A DNA stretch of 64,000 nucleotides. It comes from an uncultured Erysipelotrichaceae bacterium (GTDB taxonomy: Bacteria; Bacillota_I; Bacilli_A; RFN20; CAG-826). The DNA is taken from the NCBI GenBank assembly GCA_902787955.1, contig CADAIJ010000002.1, positions 1 through 64,000 on the forward strand, written 5' to 3'. A model generated the notes under the pieces. It saw nothing but the letters and a program-made list of their open reading frames with translations. It made no database searches and was not told where the DNA came from. Within the stretch, counting starts at the first letter, position 1, and each line of letters starts with the position of its first letter. Positions 41,322-50,908 of the stretch are shown here, piece by piece. The translations under genes and the position numbers were made by a program.

Positions 41322-44000
41322 ATGAAACATAGACATTTATATTTATTGCTTCTTCCATTACTTCTTTCTTCTTGTACAACTACTCCTATTCCAACTAGTA
41401 GTGATGAAGGAAGTTATGATTCTCAAACAATTGATGTTACAAGAAAATCTGGTGAAATTGCTAGCTTTAAACTTTTAAGTCCAGGCAACGATTTTGTTAC
41501 TGATACTGGATTTACCTTTACTTGGGAAGCCTCTAGTAATGCTGACTTCTATCAAATTGAAATCGCTACTACAAAGAGCTTTATCAATGATGATCCTGAT
41601 GAAGTTTACGTTAAAGAAAGTAACTTATTTAATCCAAAATATGAATTAACTTTCTCTCTTCCTAAAAAAGATAAATATTACTTTTGGAGAGTAACCGCGA
41701 TTAATAAAGATCATAAAAAGAAAGCGGACTCTGATGGGAAATTCTATTATAAAGCTCCAGTTGTTGGAGAACTTCAAATCGAAATTGAAGACGAACAAGA
41801 TTGGGCCGTCCATAAAGAAGGTAGCCAAGCTGAAGTAAGAATTGATCGTTCCAATTTCTTTAATAACAATAAAAACTCTTTAGCGATTGTTTTCGATAAA
41901 GAACATACATCTGTTGGACCTGTTAGCCAAATCGGTTGGATCGTTATTACTAAGTCCGAAGACCGCGAATTATACGGCACAGATGCCTTCTATTTCAATT
42001 TCTATTATTCTGGACATGATTCCACAGTCTTAATTCGTGTCCTTGATGATGATGGGGAATATTGGCATAAACAAGTCCAAATTTCGAATAACGCGAAACA
42101 AACAATTTTAATGAAATATGATGAGTTTACTTTAAGAACTCAAGGTACAAACATTTTTAACCGTCAGTTTGACTGGCAACATATTCGTTACTTTGAAATC
42201 GTCTTTGAAAGAACATTTGGTGATGGCGTTTGTATGTTAAGCGACATTAAAGCCGTCCAATACGAAAACTATAAATACATGTTCATGGATAAGATGGACT
42301 TTAGAAGTGATGACATGGATAGTTGGTCCTATGAAACTTATAACTTCCTTAAAGAAGTTTCTGAAGATGGTTCCGCACTTACTTTAACTTATCTAAATAC
42401 ACCTACCGAACTTATGGAAAAAGGTTTCAATAGTTTTGGCTATGGTTTCCAAAATGTCCCAGTTAATAAATATTTTGCAAGTGGTGACGCAATTAGAATG
42501 AAGGTTAAATATACCGGAACTGGACCGAACGCTGTATTCTACTTTAGAATTCTTGAAGAAGATAATGATAGGTGGCAGTTTAAAACACCATTCACTGATT
42601 TAATTCTAGACGAATTTAAAGAGATCGTTATTCCTCTTAAAGCTTTCCAAAGAATGGAATATATGAATGGTGACGGCGCTAAACAATTCTATTTCGTCCA
42701 AAGATTTAATATTGGTTTAGCTCAAAACTATTCTGAAGGTAGCTTAACTATTAAAGATTTAGAAATCGTTAAAATTGATGACATTGTCGAAGATAGAACT
42801 AGACATGTTGGATTAGATGGAAAGATCGAAGACTTTAACGATTATGATATGTATACCGAACTTTATTACTTCTGGGATCAAAGCGTTGAAAATAAAGACG
42901 AAGCGATGAAACTTGATGACATTCATAAAGCTATCGCCCCAGGAAATACTTATTGTGCGGAATTTGACTATAAAGCCGATATGGAAATGGCGGTCTATCA
43001 ACTTTATATGGACACCAAATTAGTAAATGAAAACTATAATTCATTCCAAATCTGGCTTAAAGACGCTACACCTAAGTCACAAGATCCAGCAGTCGAATAT
43101 CTTGATTCTAATGATGTCGCTGCAGAAATGACTATTCAATTAACCATGGATAGCGGCGAATGGTATCGCTACGTCATTGATAAAGTTGAAAAAGAATGGA
43201 ATGTTTACACCATTAAGTTTGAAGACTTCACTTTAGTTAACGAAAGAGATTTAATCGATAAACCAAATCCACTAAGCGCAAATCACATAATCCATATGGC
43301 GTTTGGCTTTAAGTATCTTTATTACGATCAAAAAGGTAATCACCATCCAACATATGCGATTGCTAACCCTGTTTATCTTGATGAAATCTATTTTGTAAAC
43401 GCAACTGAATCTTCAGTCGTAGAATTAGATACCACAATTAAACCTGATCCAGAAGATTCAAATATCACTACTGTTGAAACAATGGAAAGTTACGCTAATA
43501 GTGAAGCAATGTTTGATTACTGGACTTATATGACAAGCCGTGATTATAACTTAATGGAATTATCTAGTGATGTTTCATCTGAAGGCGGTAAGAACTCTAT
43601 TAAGATGCAATATAAGGGTTATGATTCAGTATCTTATGGACGTAATACTCAGTTTGCTAAGAGTGTGACTGCTAAAGGTATCACGCTTGATATTAAAGGT
43701 GATGGTAAAGCCACTGTTTACCTTAACCTTAACTGGAGAGAAGGAAGCACTACCTTTAAACATCGTTATACCATTTCAAATATCCCAACTGAATGGACTC
43801 GTTTCGTCATTGGATTTGAATTATTCAAAGATGTTAATGGTAGCAGTAAAGCTCTCTCTAAAGATAAAGCTAATTTAATCGAATCAATCTCCTTTGGTAT
43901 CGTTAATAGCGATTACACCACAAGCAACATTTATGTCGATAATATTAGATTACGTCTTGATGTTGGCTATAGCACAAACACCAGAACTCAAATTGGTTAA
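41322..44000 (+). CDS. Multi-domain carbohydrate-binding lipoprotein
   Basis: 892 residues. Lipobox LLLSSC (Cys at about 17). Residues about 45-145 are a fibronectin-III-like domain (FTFTWEASSNADFYQIEIAT..YYFWRVTAIN). Then four or so beta-sandwich modules of the CBM11/CIA30-like sort (about 150-310, 320-480, 500-690, 705-890), each containing W/Y-rich strands and endings such as LSDIKAV, IKDLEIVK and IYVDNIRLRL. No catalytic motif. AAGGAG overlaps the previous gene's end. Likely a surface glycan-binding partner of the glycosidase 39775. Confidence 0.78.
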   Translation: MKHRHLYLLLLPLLLSSCTTTPIPTSSDEGSYDSQTIDVTRKSGEIASFKLLSPGNDFVTDTGFTFTWEASSNADFYQIEIATTKSFINDDPDEVYVKESNLFNPKYELTFSLPKKDKYYFWRVTAINKDHKKKADSDGKFYYKAPVVGELQIEIEDEQDWAVHKEGSQAEVRIDRSNFFNNNKNSLAIVFDKEHTSVGPVSQIGWIVITKSEDRELYGTDAFYFNFYYSGHDSTVLIRVLDDDGEYWHKQVQISNNAKQTILMKYDEFTLRTQGTNIFNRQFDWQHIRYFEIVFERTFGDGVCMLSDIKAVQYENYKYMFMDKMDFRSDDMDSWSYETYNFLKEVSEDGSALTLTYLNTPTELMEKGFNSFGYGFQNVPVNKYFASGDAIRMKVKYTGTGPNAVFYFRILEEDNDRWQFKTPFTDLILDEFKEIVIPLKAFQRMEYMNGDGAKQFYFVQRFNIGLAQNYSEGSLTIKDLEIVKIDDIVEDRTRHVGLDGKIEDFNDYDMYTELYYFWDQSVENKDEAMKLDDIHKAIAPGNTYCAEFDYKADMEMAVYQLYMDTKLVNENYNSFQIWLKDATPKSQDPAVEYLDSNDVAAEMTIQLTMDSGEWYRYVIDKVEKEWNVYTIKFEDFTLVNERDLIDKPNPLSANHIIHMAFGFKYLYYDQKGNHHPTYAIANPVYLDEIYFVNATESSVVELDTTIKPDPEDSNITTVETMESYANSEAMFDYWTYMTSRDYNLMELSSDVSSEGGKNSIKMQYKGYDSVSYGRNTQFAKSVTAKGITLDIKGDGKATVYLNLNWREGSTTFKHRYTISNIPTEWTRFVIGFELFKDVNGSSKALSKDKANLIESISFGIVNSDYTTSNIYVDNIRLRLDVGYSTNTRTQIG

Positions 44001-44017
44001 AAGAAAGGAGTATTTAT

Positions 44018-45037
44018 ATGAAATTTGTTAAATATGAAAAGAATCCAATCTTAAAACCAAACCCAAAAAATCAATGGGAAGAGTTATGCGTTTTAAATCC
44101 TGCCGCTATATATAATAAGGAAGATAATACCTTCTACATGATTTACCGCGCTGCAGGTAACGATAAAACTCATATCATCCATTTAGGTTTAGCTACTTCT
44201 AAAGATGGAATCAACTTTGTTAGAGAAAGTGATAAGCCATTATTAAGTGGTGATCCTAATGGTTTAGACGCTGGGGGTTGCGAAGATCCACGTTTAGTTA
44301 AGATGGGTGATTATTTCTATCTTACTTATGCCTCTCGTCCATTCCCACCTGGCCAATATTGGAGAGAAGATAAAGAATATTTTGGTTTCCAGCCTCAATA
44401 TGGTCCAAAAGTTCTTGTCTATAATAACACGTTAACACACCTTGCTATTTCAAAAGATTTAAGACATTGGAAGAAACTTGGTCCGATGACTGATTCTCAT
44501 TTTGATGACCGTGATGTCTTTATTTTTCCAGAAACAATAAATGGCAAATTCTATATGCTTTCAAGAGCAATGGAAAGATGTGGGGAAGGTTATCCAAACA
44601 AAAATCCTGCCATTTGGTTATCATCTTCTGATGACTTATTACATTGGGATAATTACACCTTGCTTATGGAAGGTAGAACCGATTGGGAAGATAAGAAAAT
44701 CGGCGCAGGAACCCCACCAATTAAGACTAAAGATGGTTGGTTAGTCCTTTATCATGGTGTCTCTAAAAAAGATGATGCCTATCGAGTGGGCGCTATCCTT
44801 CTAGATTTGAATAATCCTTATAAGATTATTGCTAGAACCAAAGATTTCTTAATGGAACCAGAAGAAGAATACGAAACTAATGGCTATTATAATGGCTGCG
44901 TATTCCCAACTGCTGTTGTTCCTAAAGATGGCATTTTATACATCTATTATGGTGCAGGAGATAAAGTTATCTGCTTAGCCACGATAGAAGAAGACAAACT
45001 TCTTAAGTATTTAAAGGAGGAATGTTATGAAAAGTAA
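44018..45037 (+). CDS. GH130 glycoside phosphorylase (mannan type), copy 2
   Basis: 339 residues, cytoplasmic. GH130 motifs: LNPAAIYNKEDNTFYMIYRA, GGCEDPRLVKMGDYFYLTYAS (EDPR with catalytic Asp), HFDDRDVFIFPE, KIGAGTPPIKTKDGWLVLYHG, NGYYNGCVFPTA. It is clearly a different subgroup from 35243: it has the longer CEDPR/GPK loops seen in mannosylglucose- or mannooligosaccharide-phosphorylases. Two subgroups together suggest stepwise breakdown of imported manno-oligosaccharides. AAGGAG 7 nt before the ATG. Its end overlaps 45027 by 11 bp. Confidence 0.92.
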   Translation: MKFVKYEKNPILKPNPKNQWEELCVLNPAAIYNKEDNTFYMIYRAAGNDKTHIIHLGLATSKDGINFVRESDKPLLSGDPNGLDAGGCEDPRLVKMGDYFYLTYASRPFPPGQYWREDKEYFGFQPQYGPKVLVYNNTLTHLAISKDLRHWKKLGPMTDSHFDDRDVFIFPETINGKFYMLSRAMERCGEGYPNKNPAIWLSSSDDLLHWDNYTLLMEGRTDWEDKKIGAGTPPIKTKDGWLVLYHGVSKKDDAYRVGAILLDLNNPYKIIARTKDFLMEPEEEYETNGYYNGCVFPTAVVPKDGILYIYYGAGDKVICLATIEEDKLLKYLKEECYEK

Positions 45038-46307
45038 AAAACTAATTTCTCTTGGAATTATGTTATCCGCGAGTGTTGTTTTCGCTAGTGGATGTGGCTC
45101 TATGGCAGCTCATGGCTTAAAAGAAAACCAATTTTATGTTGATTTCTATTCCAACTACTTAAGAGAAGACTTTGTTCTTTCTAATGGCACAATTGCTAAA
45201 GGTAATAACATTATCTATAAGACAATTGAAGTTGATAAAGATTCATTGATTTCTAAGCCTGAAGATCCATCCCGTAAAAACTATGATTTTATAGGTTGGT
45301 TTACCGAAGAGGAAGGGGTTAATGAATGGAACTTTGCCACTCAAAGAGTTATCAAAAACACAAGGTTATTCGCTAAATGGGAATACACTCATGAGGAAGT
45401 TGAACCTGAACCAGAATACACCCCACCTTCAACATTATTAGATGAAAGTGAGGAACTTGATTACATTATCGATTCAGTTATGTATTTCAAGGTTAACTAC
45501 AATATTGTAAATCTTCCAACTGCAGCGATTAGTAAACTTGAAGCTTTTAAAGAAGATGTTCTTCCATATATGGAATATCGTGTCAAAGCCACAAAAACAA
45601 TCAGTGCAACATATGATAACAATAAGATTACAGTTAAATGTGGTGATAAAGAACAAGTTATTACTGTTAAAGATGCTTCATTAGATTATGTTTTAGGTAA
45701 CTCTACCTATGAAGCTAAAGCTAAAAACTATGAAAAGAACGCTGTAATTGAAGAAAACTATCATGTTATGTTAGCAGGTTCTTCCTCTATTGAATTCTGG
45801 ACTACTTCTAAAGAAGATATGGATCCAATTGTTTCTTATAACCACGGTATTGGTGGCACCACAATTGAAGAATGGGATGAATGTTTAAATCAAAGATTAG
45901 TACTCCCATATAAACCTAAAATGGTTGCCTACTATGTTGGTATTAATAACGTTATTAACTCTAAAGAAAGTGCCGATGTTATTTATAATAAACTTGAGAA
46001 ATTTATGAATGACACTCATGAAACTCTTCCAGATACCAAGGTTCAATACATTATGATGAACTTAATTCCTGGTTATCCAGCATATTATGATGTCATTAAT
46101 AGTGTTAACGATAGAATCACTACTTATCAAAAATCTCATTCCTCTTGGTTAACTTTAATTAATCCAGGTGTGGCGTTACTTAAAGAAAATGGCGAACCAA
46201 ATGCAGCTTACTTTAGAACTGATGGTTTACACCTTTCATTCTATGGTTACACCGTTTGGGGAGGAATTATTAAAGAATCCATCCTTCGTGGATTAGAAGC
46301 AATGTAA
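45027..46307 (+). CDS. SGNH-hydrolase (esterase) lipoprotein with InlB repeat
   Basis: 426 residues. Lipobox FASGC (Cys23). Residues about 60-120 are an InlB-type B-repeat (FIGWFTEEEGVNEWNFAT..TRLFAKWEY). Residues about 245-420 are an SGNH/GDSL hydrolase: block I LAGSSSIEFW (Ser nucleophile near 253), GGTTIEEW, VGINNV (Asn block), DGLHLSFYGY (Asp/His block). Predicted extracellular acetyl-esterase acting on the polysaccharide. AAGGAGG before the ATG; starts inside the preceding GH130 gene, so translation is coupled. Confidence 0.85.
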   Translation: MKSKKLISLGIMLSASVVFASGCGSMAAHGLKENQFYVDFYSNYLREDFVLSNGTIAKGNNIIYKTIEVDKDSLISKPEDPSRKNYDFIGWFTEEEGVNEWNFATQRVIKNTRLFAKWEYTHEEVEPEPEYTPPSTLLDESEELDYIIDSVMYFKVNYNIVNLPTAAISKLEAFKEDVLPYMEYRVKATKTISATYDNNKITVKCGDKEQVITVKDASLDYVLGNSTYEAKAKNYEKNAVIEENYHVMLAGSSSIEFWTTSKEDMDPIVSYNHGIGGTTIEEWDECLNQRLVLPYKPKMVAYYVGINNVINSKESADVIYNKLEKFMNDTHETLPDTKVQYIMMNLIPGYPAYYDVINSVNDRITTYQKSHSSWLTLINPGVALLKENGEPNAAYFRTDGLHLSFYGYTVWGGIIKESILRGLEAM

Positions 46308-46308
46308 T

Positions 46309-46794
46309 ATGGATTATAGGGTTGATATTGAGAATGAATACAAAAAGGCTAAATCTACTTTCCTTAGACAGTCTTTATTATTCTCACTTATATTAACCCT
46401 AGTCCTTATAGGGGATGTTTTATTAGTTACATTATCAGGTGAAAACTATGTAGCTAATCTAATTATCGCCGCGGTTATTACAACATTATTTAGTTGGTAC
46501 GCGATATTCTTCTTCACAAATATATATGGCGAGATCAATTCTAGATATCGTTTCTATAAAGGTTATGATAGCGGGCTAAAACCAGTTGAAGAAGTGGAGT
46601 TTTTGTCCCAAAGAGGTGAGATCCTATATGTTAATGGACTTTATGTCTATGAATTGTCAGTTCGTTATTTTGAGGGAATTACCCATCAAGATAAAATCAT
46701 TTATTGCTTTGATAAAACTAATTTCGAAGCAGGAGATAAGTTAACCATTGAAACTTATCAACGCATCATCATTAAGGCGGAAAAACATTCATGA
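46309..46794 (+). CDS. Small two-helix membrane protein, unknown
   Basis: 161 residues; transmembrane helices at about 20-42 and 48-70, then a cytoplasmic or external beta-rich domain (about 85-160). It starts 1 bp after 45027 and overlaps 46791 by 4 bp (ATGA), so it belongs to the glycan operon. No family recognised. It could assist assembly of the importer; this is a guess from position. Confidence 0.65.
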   Translation: MDYRVDIENEYKKAKSTFLRQSLLFSLILTLVLIGDVLLVTLSGENYVANLIIAAVITTLFSWYAIFFFTNIYGEINSRYRFYKGYDSGLKPVEEVEFLSQRGEILYVNGLYVYELSVRYFEGITHQDKIIYCFDKTNFEAGDKLTIETYQRIIIKAEKHS

Positions 46795-47390
46795 ATGAAC
46801 TTAGAAAGCATCGAATTAAATCCGTCTTTAGATACACCTGGCCGTTTTATATCATTTCAGGTGTTGCTATCAGCTTGACGCTTGTATTCATCTTTGGGGC
46901 AACTCACCGTATACCAGAATACAAAACTCTAACTGTATTTGTTTCAGGTGAAGTAACTGATTACAAAAAACTTGAGAAAGATGTTCTTACTAGATTTAAA
47001 GATAACGAATTAAAAACCTTTGGTACGATTGACGCTAATCCTAATGAACAAACTTATTACAACAGGTTAAGCATTCAAGGCTATAGTAGTGCAGACATCT
47101 TAATTCTTCCTAATTCAGTTATTGAAAACTTAAATCTTGCTTACTTTGCCTTAAGTTTACCAAATGAGTTAGTTAATGATTATTATTCTGGATACTCTAT
47201 TTATAATAGAGATGAAGTAAAATATGGAGTTAAGTTAGATAAAGCAAAAGTGAATAGTTATATGAATCTTCCAAATGAAGATTGCTATATGGTATTAAAC
47301 GCGAAAAGTCAAAATTTAGGGGAATATGGAGGTATTGCGATTAAGGAACACGATAACGCACTTAATTTAGTGAAAGACTGGGGATTATGA
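46791..47390 (+). CDS. Membrane-anchored protein with binding-protein-like domain, unknown
   Basis: 199 residues; one transmembrane helix (about 14-36, YTWPFYIISGVAISLTLVFIFG), then an external domain whose pattern (LTVFVSGEVTDYKKLEKDVLTRF..SADILILPNSV) is like the first lobe of ABC solute-binding proteins but too short to be complete. Overlaps both neighbours by 4 bp, so tightly coupled in translation. Perhaps an accessory to the importer. Confidence 0.6.
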   Translation: MNELRKHRIKSVFRYTWPFYIISGVAISLTLVFIFGATHRIPEYKTLTVFVSGEVTDYKKLEKDVLTRFKDNELKTFGTIDANPNEQTYYNRLSIQGYSSADILILPNSVIENLNLAYFALSLPNELVNDYYSGYSIYNRDEVKYGVKLDKAKVNSYMNLPNEDCYMVLNAKSQNLGEYGGIAIKEHDNALNLVKDWGL

Positions 47391-48232
47391 TGTTTAAAGG
47401 AAAAGAGAAAACTATCAGCGATAACGAAGCAATGAAGTTTCTTCCACATACTAGGAAGGAAGTTTTCTTTGATTTTATTAAACACCGCAAAATGACATTA
47501 TTTGCCCTTTCTTCATTTGTATTTATGTTCTTTATTCCTCTTGCGATTGATTTACTTTATTTTAACTTTTTAGAAGCTAGTGTTTCTCAAGATAAACCTG
47601 AATATTTATTCTCCTTAATCTTCTATTCGATGCTAATTATGCTTCCATGCATGATTTTAGGTTTTATAGGTTTATATGGTGGTTTTTACGTTGCTAAAAA
47701 GTTAGTGTGGCAAGAAGGAATTAGTCTTGCTCAAGATTTCTTTAAAGGAGTCAAAGAAAACTGGCTCCATGGTTTAGTTAATGGACTAATATTTGGAATT
47801 ATTCTCTTTGGATTTGTAGTTGGAGGATATTATTTAATTATTTACGCTCCTCTAGCTCCTATTTGGAGTGGAATCGGTATTGGTGCGTTAACTTTACTTG
47901 TTTTATTCTTTGGCATGTCAATTTCGCTTGTATATACCCAAGATGTTTATTATTCAAATCCATACTTAGTAACCCTTAAAAATGGCTTCCGTTTCTTAGC
48001 CTTATTAAATTGGAAAATTTTGGTACTATTTGTCCTATCCACGGGAGTTGTTATAGGGTTATGTTACGTAAATAACTTAATTATGATAGTGGTAGGACTA
48101 TTCTTATTTGCTATTTTAAACAGCGTTGTTATCGTTCTTTATACCCTAATTTCTCACGCTGGATTTGATAGATTTATTAATTTTGAACATTACCCTGACA
48201 TGGTTGGCAAGGGTTTGTATAAAAAGGAGTAA
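47387..48232 (+). CDS. Polytopic membrane protein, YesL/DUF624-like
   Basis: 281 residues with about six transmembrane helices. The cytoplasmic loop around FFKGVKENWLHGLVNGLIFG and the general plan resemble YesL/DUF624 proteins found in many Firmicute sugar ABC loci; the match is by pattern only. Start at 47387 or 47390 (two consecutive ATG). It precedes the ATPase gene by 22 bp. Confidence 0.55.
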   Translation: MMFKGKEKTISDNEAMKFLPHTRKEVFFDFIKHRKMTLFALSSFVFMFFIPLAIDLLYFNFLEASVSQDKPEYLFSLIFYSMLIMLPCMILGFIGLYGGFYVAKKLVWQEGISLAQDFFKGVKENWLHGLVNGLIFGIILFGFVVGGYYLIIYAPLAPIWSGIGIGALTLLVLFFGMSISLVYTQDVYYSNPYLVTLKNGFRFLALLNWKILVLFVLSTGVVIGLCYVNNLIMIVVGLFLFAILNSVVIVLYTLISHAGFDRFINFEHYPDMVGKGLYKKE

Positions 48233-48254
48233 TATAGAAAAGGAGTCTTATATT

Positions 48255-50138
48255 ATGGCAGATGTTACACTTAGACACGTTTACAAAGTTTATGATGGGA
48301 GCGTTCGAGCGGTTAATGACTTTGATCTAGAGATTAAAGACAAAGAGTTCGTCGTTTTCGTTGGTCCTTCTGGATGTGGTAAATCAACAACCTTAAGAAT
48401 GATCGCAGGCTTAGAAGAAATTACCGCTGGTCAACTCTATATTGATGGGGAACTTATGAACGAAGTTGAACCAAAGAATAGAGATATTGCAATGGTTTTC
48501 CAAAGCTATGCTCTTTATCCACACATGACCGTATACGATAATATGGCCTTTGGTTTAAAACTTAGACACACTCCTAAAGATGAAATTGATCGTCGTGTTA
48601 AAAAAGCTGCTGAAATTCTAGAAATTTCTGAACTTTTATCTCGTAAACCTAAAGCTCTTTCTGGTGGTCAAAGACAACGTGTTGCCTTAGGAAGAACTAT
48701 TGTTCGTGATCCAAAAGTCTTCTTACTCGATGAACCTTTATCAAACCTTGATGCTAAGTTGCGTGTTTCCATGAGAAGTGAAATCACTAAATTACACGAA
48801 AGACTCCAAACTACCTTTATTTATGTTACTCATGACCAAACCGAAGCTATGACAATGGGTAATAGAATCGTTGTTATGAAAGATGGCTATATTCAACAAG
48901 CTGACACTCCTATCACCTTATTTGAAAACCCATCTAACTTATTTGTAGCGACTTTCTTAGGCTCTCCTCAAATGAATATTATTGAAGCAGAGTTATTTAT
49001 GGAAGGTAAAACCTTAAAAGCTAAACTTAATGGCTCTACTGATGTTGTTACATTCCCAGATATTAAAGCTAAGCAATTAGCGAATAAGAAATATATTGGC
49101 CAAAAAGTCCTTCTTGGTATTCGTCCAGAACACGTTATTCCAGGAAAAGGCGATATTGAAGTGGATGTTGATGTTGTAGAACATTTAGGAGATGAAACAA
49201 TTCTTTACACTAAGATGAAAAATAGAAAAGAACAATTCATCCTTAAACTTCCATTTAATTCAAAATTACATGCGAATGAAAAAACAAACGTCGAGTTTAA
49301 CATGGAATTTGTCTATATGTTTGATAAAGATACCCAAAAAGCTATCATGGGTATTCCTTATGAAGACGAAATCCCAGTTCGTATTGAAGGAGATAAACTC
49401 ACGATTGGTAAGCAAGTTAAAACTCTTGATCCTGATTTCAAGAGCCACTTACTTGATAATGCCTTCAATAATGATGTTAGATTAGGAATTAAACCTGATT
49501 ATATTTCTAGAGAAAGTATTCCAGATAGCTTAGAAATCGAAGCTAAATTAGAATTCATTGAACAAAAGACTGATTACCAAGCTGTCTTCTTCTCAATTGA
49601 GGGGGTAGATGGATATTTTGCGATGAAAGTTAGAAATGATGAAAAGGTTACTTTAGATCAAATCACTCATCTATATCTCCCATATCAAAGAATATTTATC
49701 TATGATAAGGACAACAATAAAGTTAAATCTAGAGAAGTTGTCCATCCAAATGTTACCACCGCGGAAGTTAAGAATATTAACGGCATGATGAAGGTTAAAG
49801 TTGCCGGAACAACATTATCTTATCCATCAGAAGAAAATGTCCCAGATGGCGTTTATAACTTAACATTTAAACAAGATAAGTTAGTTCCAATCTTTACTAA
49901 GAAAATGGTTAAGAAAGGATTTGAAAACCCAGTTTTCGATAATCCTAATAATAAGATTTTTGTTTCCGCTTATGATGAAGATATCTTAGGAAGTAAATTA
50001 TTAACCTATGTTGAAGTAGCAGGTCTTGAATACTATGCTTCCTTCATCGTAGATAATAAGTTCTCTGTTTATAAAATGCCTAAGTTTGAACTTTATGTTC
50101 CACGTGATGGCTTTGAATTAACACCAAAAGGTGAATGA
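48255..50138 (+). CDS. ABC sugar importer ATPase (MsmK/UgpC-like) with extended C-terminus
   Basis: 627 residues from 48255 (AAAAGGAG upstream); the family is usually about 360-380. Residues 1-235: Walker A GPSGCGKST, Q-loop MVFQSYALYPHMTV, signature LSGGQRQR, Walker B KVFLLDEPLSNLDAK, H-loop VTHDQ. Residues 240-370: the usual TOBE/MOP domain with GIRPEHV. Residues about 375-625: an extra 250 residues containing LGIKPDYI, which copies the GIRPEHV element, so the regulatory domain seems duplicated. It energises permeases 36232/37176. Confidence 0.93.
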   Translation: MADVTLRHVYKVYDGSVRAVNDFDLEIKDKEFVVFVGPSGCGKSTTLRMIAGLEEITAGQLYIDGELMNEVEPKNRDIAMVFQSYALYPHMTVYDNMAFGLKLRHTPKDEIDRRVKKAAEILEISELLSRKPKALSGGQRQRVALGRTIVRDPKVFLLDEPLSNLDAKLRVSMRSEITKLHERLQTTFIYVTHDQTEAMTMGNRIVVMKDGYIQQADTPITLFENPSNLFVATFLGSPQMNIIEAELFMEGKTLKAKLNGSTDVVTFPDIKAKQLANKKYIGQKVLLGIRPEHVIPGKGDIEVDVDVVEHLGDETILYTKMKNRKEQFILKLPFNSKLHANEKTNVEFNMEFVYMFDKDTQKAIMGIPYEDEIPVRIEGDKLTIGKQVKTLDPDFKSHLLDNAFNNDVRLGIKPDYISRESIPDSLEIEAKLEFIEQKTDYQAVFFSIEGVDGYFAMKVRNDEKVTLDQITHLYLPYQRIFIYDKDNNKVKSREVVHPNVTTAEVKNINGMMKVKVAGTTLSYPSEENVPDGVYNLTFKQDKLVPIFTKKMVKKGFENPVFDNPNNKIFVSAYDEDILGSKLLTYVEVAGLEYYASFIVDNKFSVYKMPKFELYVPRDGFELTPKGE

Positions 50139-50150
50139 TAGTTATATAAA

Positions 50151-50885
50151 ATGAGATCTTTTCAGAATATTAATTTCTATAAAGATTTGTATCTAGATTT
50201 GTTTTTACCTGAAAAGGATGAATTTTACACGATCATCCATTTTCATGGTGGTGGTTTAGTGGAAGGTGATAAAGGTGATACATATAAGTTTGTAGAACAT
50301 TTAGTTAATCTTGGCTTTGCTGTTGCCACTGCAAACTATTCCTTATTACCTAAAGTTAAATACCAAGAAATCTTAAATGATGCCGGTGAAGCCGTTCGAT
50401 TTATTAATGTAAATATAAGTAAATATGGTAAGTCAAAAGGCCTATTTATTTCAGGACAATCCGCAGGAGCTTGGATTACTTTAATGCTTTGCTTTAATAA
50501 ATCGATTTTAGAGTCTAAAAATATCAAAAACGAACAGGTTCTTGGCTGGATCAGTGATTCCGCTCAACCAACAAGCCATTTTAATATTCTTAAAATAGAG
50601 CAAGGTTTAGATCCTTTAACCCAAAGAATTGATGAATGCGCTCCATTATTTTATGTTAATGAAAACACTACTTTCTCAAAGATTTTATTAATGTCTTATG
50701 AAGATGATTTAGCGAATAGATTAGAGCAAAATAAATTACTCTATTCGACATTGAAAAGCTTCAATAAAGACGCTGATATTGAGTTCAAATTATTGAAGAA
50801 GTGGCACTGCCATGGTTCATGTGAATTAGATGATGATGGAGAGTTCGAAGTAATTAAATCGATAAAACATTGGTTAAATATCTAA
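50151..50885 (+). CDS. Alpha/beta-hydrolase, carbohydrate-esterase-like
   Basis: 244 residues, cytoplasmic (no signal peptide). Oxyanion motif HFHGGGLVEGDK, nucleophile elbow GQSAGAW (Ser at about 105), likely acid in MSYEDDLANR, and His in KKWHCHGSC. HGGG plus GxSxG is the hormone-sensitive-lipase/BD-FAE-type esterase pattern. As the last gene of the glycan operon (12 bp after the ATPase) it probably deacetylates imported oligosaccharides. Confidence 0.82.
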   Translation: MRSFQNINFYKDLYLDLFLPEKDEFYTIIHFHGGGLVEGDKGDTYKFVEHLVNLGFAVATANYSLLPKVKYQEILNDAGEAVRFINVNISKYGKSKGLFISGQSAGAWITLMLCFNKSILESKNIKNEQVLGWISDSAQPTSHFNILKIEQGLDPLTQRIDECAPLFYVNENTTFSKILLMSYEDDLANRLEQNKLLYSTLKSFNKDADIEFKLLKKWHCHGSCELDDDGEFEVIKSIKHWLNI

Positions 50886-50908
50886 AATAATAGTTACAAT
50901 ATAAATTA

